A stretch of 64,000 bases of DNA from Aphrophora alni (lineage: Eukaryota > Arthropoda > Insecta > Hemiptera > Aphrophoridae), in assembly GCA_963513935.1 (NCBI GenBank), contig OY740769.1, forward strand, positions 106,371,762 through 106,435,761, read 5' to 3'. The position numbers were made by a program, and so were the translations under genes. Below, one piece after another: positions 61,049-64,000 of this stretch. Positions within the stretch are counted from its first letter, which is position 1. Every line of letters begins with the position of its first letter. The notes under the pieces are model-generated. The model was not told the origin of the DNA and made no database searches. It saw only the letters and a program-made list of their open reading frames with translations.

Positions 61049-62777
61049 CCCTAGCACTGCTGCATGTTAATTTTCTTCGTTTGTTAAAAAATTAATTAAA
61101 TATATTATTTCTATACAAAACCTAACTTATAAGATATCATTTTTCTCAGAAAGATGCATAGAATCCATCTATGCAATAAAAAAAAAAATTTTTGAAACGG
61201 TTTTGGAGTAAGTATGTTACATGTCAAAAACGAAGTTACCAATTTTCAGGAAAAACCTGTATATTCCAAAATCAATAGCTTACTACCTTTTTCTAAGATA
61301 TACAAAAGTTTTGTGTAATATTTTTGAATATATTTAGGGGGAAAAAAAATAAAATTTGTTATATTATCAAAAAAACAAAAAATAGTTTACGAAAAAATGT
61401 AAAATGATAATTTTTTTTTCAAAAAATCACAAAAAATAGTAATATTTATCTTATACAAAAGTTCTATATCTCATTATGTTCAGAAAGGTGCATAGAATGT
61501 AGGTGTGTAGTGAAAAAAAATGTTAGATGTATCACATTTGGTGTTTTTTGGTCAAATACCAAAAAATCAAAGAGTAACGGAGCAGAAATTTCACAGAAAT
61601 GGTAATGAATAACATACTAATAGATTTTTAGGATTTTTTTCAACCATTTCTTGAGATTTGTCGTATATTTGTGAATATATTTAGGGGAAAAAAATAATAA
61701 TATGTTACATTTTCTAAATAAAAATACCGATTTTCCCTAAAAAGGTAACTTTTACAAGTGAGGTTAGGTTTGTAACCTCCACATATTAGACTCACTAGTA
61801 CCAATTTGAAGATAGATCAAAGACAAAACTTATAGATTTAACTAAGAAAATATATACTTTACAAAGAATAACACATATATTCACTTTTATAATCATATAA
61901 AACACTAAATATAAGAAAATATGCATATAGGCTACACTTACAATATTGGCCTAGGTTATCCCAAATATGAACCGTTCAAAAACTAAACTATCACTGAAAA
62001 ACATAAGCTTTAGATATAAAAACACATATATTGTAACTTGTATACACAATTTATATACAATTTGTATACACAAACCTTCAAAATAACAAAAATCTAATCC
62101 CAAAACCAATATTTGCCACACCAAATATTAGTGTTCACGTCAGACATTTTCTACGTTTGGACGTTGGACTTCACTTCAAAACAACAAATTGTAAGTAAGC
62201 AATATCTCAACTCAAGTGGTACCAACTTATAGAATGGAATTTCCCCTACAACTTAGTGTAAAGAAAAATAATTTTAAAACCAAAGAGAAACGAATACGTG
62301 TATTCCTAACACTGCCAACTGTATTTCGTCTTGTCAAGTTTGTTCTACGTTCAAGTAGGAATATCTCTGGATCTATGAGACGCAGAAAAATTTGTAATCT
62401 ATGGTTGGAAAGAGAAACATGTGATCTATAGAACAGTGTTTTAGTTGACTTCAATGACAGATAAATAGAGTTGGAATAATATCGGGAAAAATGGCGTCGC
62501 GCTAACGATAAGGCGCAGAGTTCAAATCTACGATTTTACGCATCAAAAATATGCGAACTTCACCAATTTTTGGAATATTATTTATAACGTTTTGTGGTAT
62601 TTTTTTGCATGATTATGCATCTACGGAACATTAGCTTTCCAACGGTATTTTATTTATTGCGATCGGACAATTTTAAGTGGGCGTAACGTTGAATGGCAAA
62701 ATACGTGTTTTATAGAAATCAGACTAGTTATGGACGAAGCGCTGAGGTCGATCCTGGGTCGAATATCACATGCCGGG
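61049..62777 (+). mobile_element. TTAA-flanked non-autonomous element (piggyBac-type), 1.7 kb
   Basis: TTAA at 61045-61048 and 62778-62781. The ends read CCCTAGCACTG and ...CATGCCGGG, so CCC/GGG are inverted but longer terminal repeats are not clear. A unit of about 340 bp (CAGAAAGATGCATAGAAT at 61146 and CAGAAAGGTGCATAGAAT at 61481, both closing with AATATATTTAGGGG) is duplicated inside. No transposase found. A second copy, inverted, starts at 63521. Confidence 0.6.
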
Positions 62778-62959
62778 TTAAGGAGTGTTTATCATAATAG
62801 AGTATCAGTTTCTAATGTATAACAACAAAGCATCATAGAAACACATCCAATTCAACAATGCTGATTTTGACATCATCTTTATTGTTGAAGTACTTGCCAG
62901 CAAAGATACACTTCAAATGCAGGAAGAGATATGAAAATCACTCATCAGGTATGAGATTA

Positions 62960-63389
62960 CAGTAGAACCCCTCTAATCCGTCACCTTCGGGACTGGGGGC
63001 ATGGTCAGAACGCAAAAGAGGTAGGATTATCCGAAAAAAACCTATATTTATTACATATTATATAAAGAGACTTTTTTACAGTGAAATAAGTTATATATAT
63101 AAACTTTAAAAAGTCATAAGTTAAAGTTTACAATAACGTGTGTTCCTCCTGACATGTTGAAAAACAAAGAACTGTACATACAATGAGTTTAGCAAGTACT
63201 ATGACAAATCAATAGAAACAACACGAGAGATGACACAGCACTGAAGCGGGCAAGCGATAACAAACCGTAAACAATGGCGCGCGGCAGGCTGTGAGTCATA
63301 GACTTGTCGACACAAGCTCGTGAGCTCGAGCACGGTCGGATTAACCGAAGTGATGGACTAGCCGAGGGTAGATTAGAGGGGTTCTACAG
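62960..63389. mobile_element. Tigger/pogo MITE, 430 bp
   Basis: TA then CAGTAGAACCCCTCTAATCC on the left; GATTAGAGGGGTTCTAC on the right as its inverse. The right-hand CTG-TA is damaged to AGCATG. The first 14 bases are shared with the element at 38173. No coding. Confidence 0.85.
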
Positions 63390-63520
63390 CATGTATATTT
63401 TCCAGTCAAATAATGTGATAATAGCTTGAAGCAGTGCCGGCTAAACATTGTTGTAAAACAGTACAATGCTACTGTTAAGTAAGTTCTACCTTCTGTTCTA
63501 GACCATCCAACACAATTTTC

Positions 63521-64000
63521 TTAAACCTCTATCTGGCGATCGGCCCAGCTGGGTCGATGCATGATACTTGATCGACTCAAAAACACGTATTTTATAATTC
63601 AAAATTTCGCCCATTTTGAATCGTCCTACCGCAATAAATAAAAAACTGTTGGAAACCTAATGTTCCGTAGATGCATAATCATGCAAAAAAAATTTAAATA
63701 CCACAAAACGTTATAAATAATATTCCAAAAATTGGTAAAGTTTGCGGACTTTGTGGTTGTAAACAGAAATGACACCATTCTTTCTCAGATGTTCACAAAT
63801 CTATTTTTCTGTCAAACAGATCTAACATAACACTGTTCTATAGATCACGTCTTTCTCTTTCGATCAGTGCTTTCCAAATCTTTCTATCTGTTATAGTTTA
63901 CCTTTTTACATAAAACTTTTTTTTTTGAAAATGTAACAAATTAATTTTTTTTTTCTAAATATATTCACAAATGTTATACAAAACTTTTGTATATCTTGAA
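63521..64000 (-). mobile_element. Second copy of the TTAA-flanked element, inverted and cut by window edge
   Basis: Starts at TTAA 63521-63524. Its reverse complement matches 62330-62777: ATTTTTGGAATATTATTTAT, then AACGTTTTGTGGTATTT and ATGATTATGCATCTACGGAA. The far part (63.9-64.0 kb) matches the duplicated internal unit near 61.3 kb. It continues past the window. Confidence 0.7.

Larger units (their letters stand above)
60231..64000. other. Dicer-1 intron upstream of first visible exon (continues outside)
   Basis: Holds a tandem satellite, two opposed copies of a TTAA-flanked element and a pogo MITE. No upstream helicase exon is visible on the minus strand to the window edge. Confidence 0.65.

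Noticed and set aside
62216..62454. Overlapping open frames on both strands
   Set aside because: Lie inside the TTAA-flanked element; neither shows recognised transposase motifs.
62490..62530. tRNA/SINE-like B box (AGTTCAAATCTAC)
   Set aside because: No A box at the right distance and no cloverleaf; the homologous copy at 63.77 kb does not keep it.
60231..64000. Upstream Dicer-1 helicase exons (DExD motif) hidden in the last intron
   Set aside because: Looked for GKT, DECH and SAT-type readings with splice sites on the minus strand; none seen.

Overview
Insect nuclear DNA, roughly two-thirds A+T. Almost the whole window is one protein-coding gene on the minus strand: a Dicer-1 orthologue. 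I resolved 20 consecutive exons (60230 down to 2044, about 5.2 kb of coding sequence, about 1,731 codons). Every splice junction carries GT/AG, and the reading phase is kept from exon to exon. The encoded order is: helicase Hel2i insert, helicase C-terminal domain (motifs IV, V and VI), DUF283/dimerisation domain, platform, PAZ, an acidic insect-type linker, RNase IIIa (complete) and the start of RNase IIIb. The N-terminal DExD helicase exons lie beyond base 64000. The rest of RNase IIIb and the dsRNA-binding domain lie before base 1. The protein resembles insect Dicer-1 far more than Dicer-2 (long acidic inserts, complete PAZ, typical Dicer-1 wording around RNase IIIa). Very large introns (up to 7.6 kb) packed with old transposons suggest a large-genome insect, perhaps hemimetabolous such as a hemipteran; the species is not determinable from this window.

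No second host gene was found. About 90% of the window is intron, filled with decayed mobile DNA. From low to high coordinates: Ty3/gypsy Pol end (1-302); piggyBac remnant (4.1-5.0 kb); mariner with TA duplications (6946-8191); probable solo LTR (12.2-12.8 kb); unassigned coding-like remnants (14.4-15.9 kb); non-LTR retrotransposon piece (23.9-24.7 kb); a Polinton/adintovirus-like structural-gene remnant with parvovirus-type PLA2 and adenain-like protease signatures (24.7-26.6 kb); a BESS-motif fragment (27.2-27.7 kb); PIF/Harbinger halves (30.2-31.3 kb); a short piggyBac with TTAA ends (31404-32760); R1-like LINE (35.6-36.9 kb); a Penelope-like 3' tail split by a Tigger element (38.1-39.25 kb); a gypsy reverse transcriptase split by a long foldback element (39.4-40.7 kb); an internally deleted mariner-like element (50 kb); a pogo MITE (53.1-53.9 kb); a Penelope GIY-YIG fragment (54.3-54.9 kb); a hAT element split by a Tigger transposon (57.0-59.15 kb); a 141-bp tandem satellite (60.4-61.0 kb); and two opposed copies of a TTAA-flanked element with a pogo MITE between them (61.0-64.0 kb).

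The most interesting structures are: (i) a 674-bp foldback element with near-perfect arms of more than 230 bp, inside the largest Dicer-1 intron, so the Dicer transcript itself would contain a long dsRNA hairpin; (ii) the virus-like PLA2/protease cluster; (iii) three cleanly dateable nested insertions; (iv) hammerhead-like hairpins at Penelope tails; and (v) a weak splice donor just before PAZ, where read-through would truncate Dicer.
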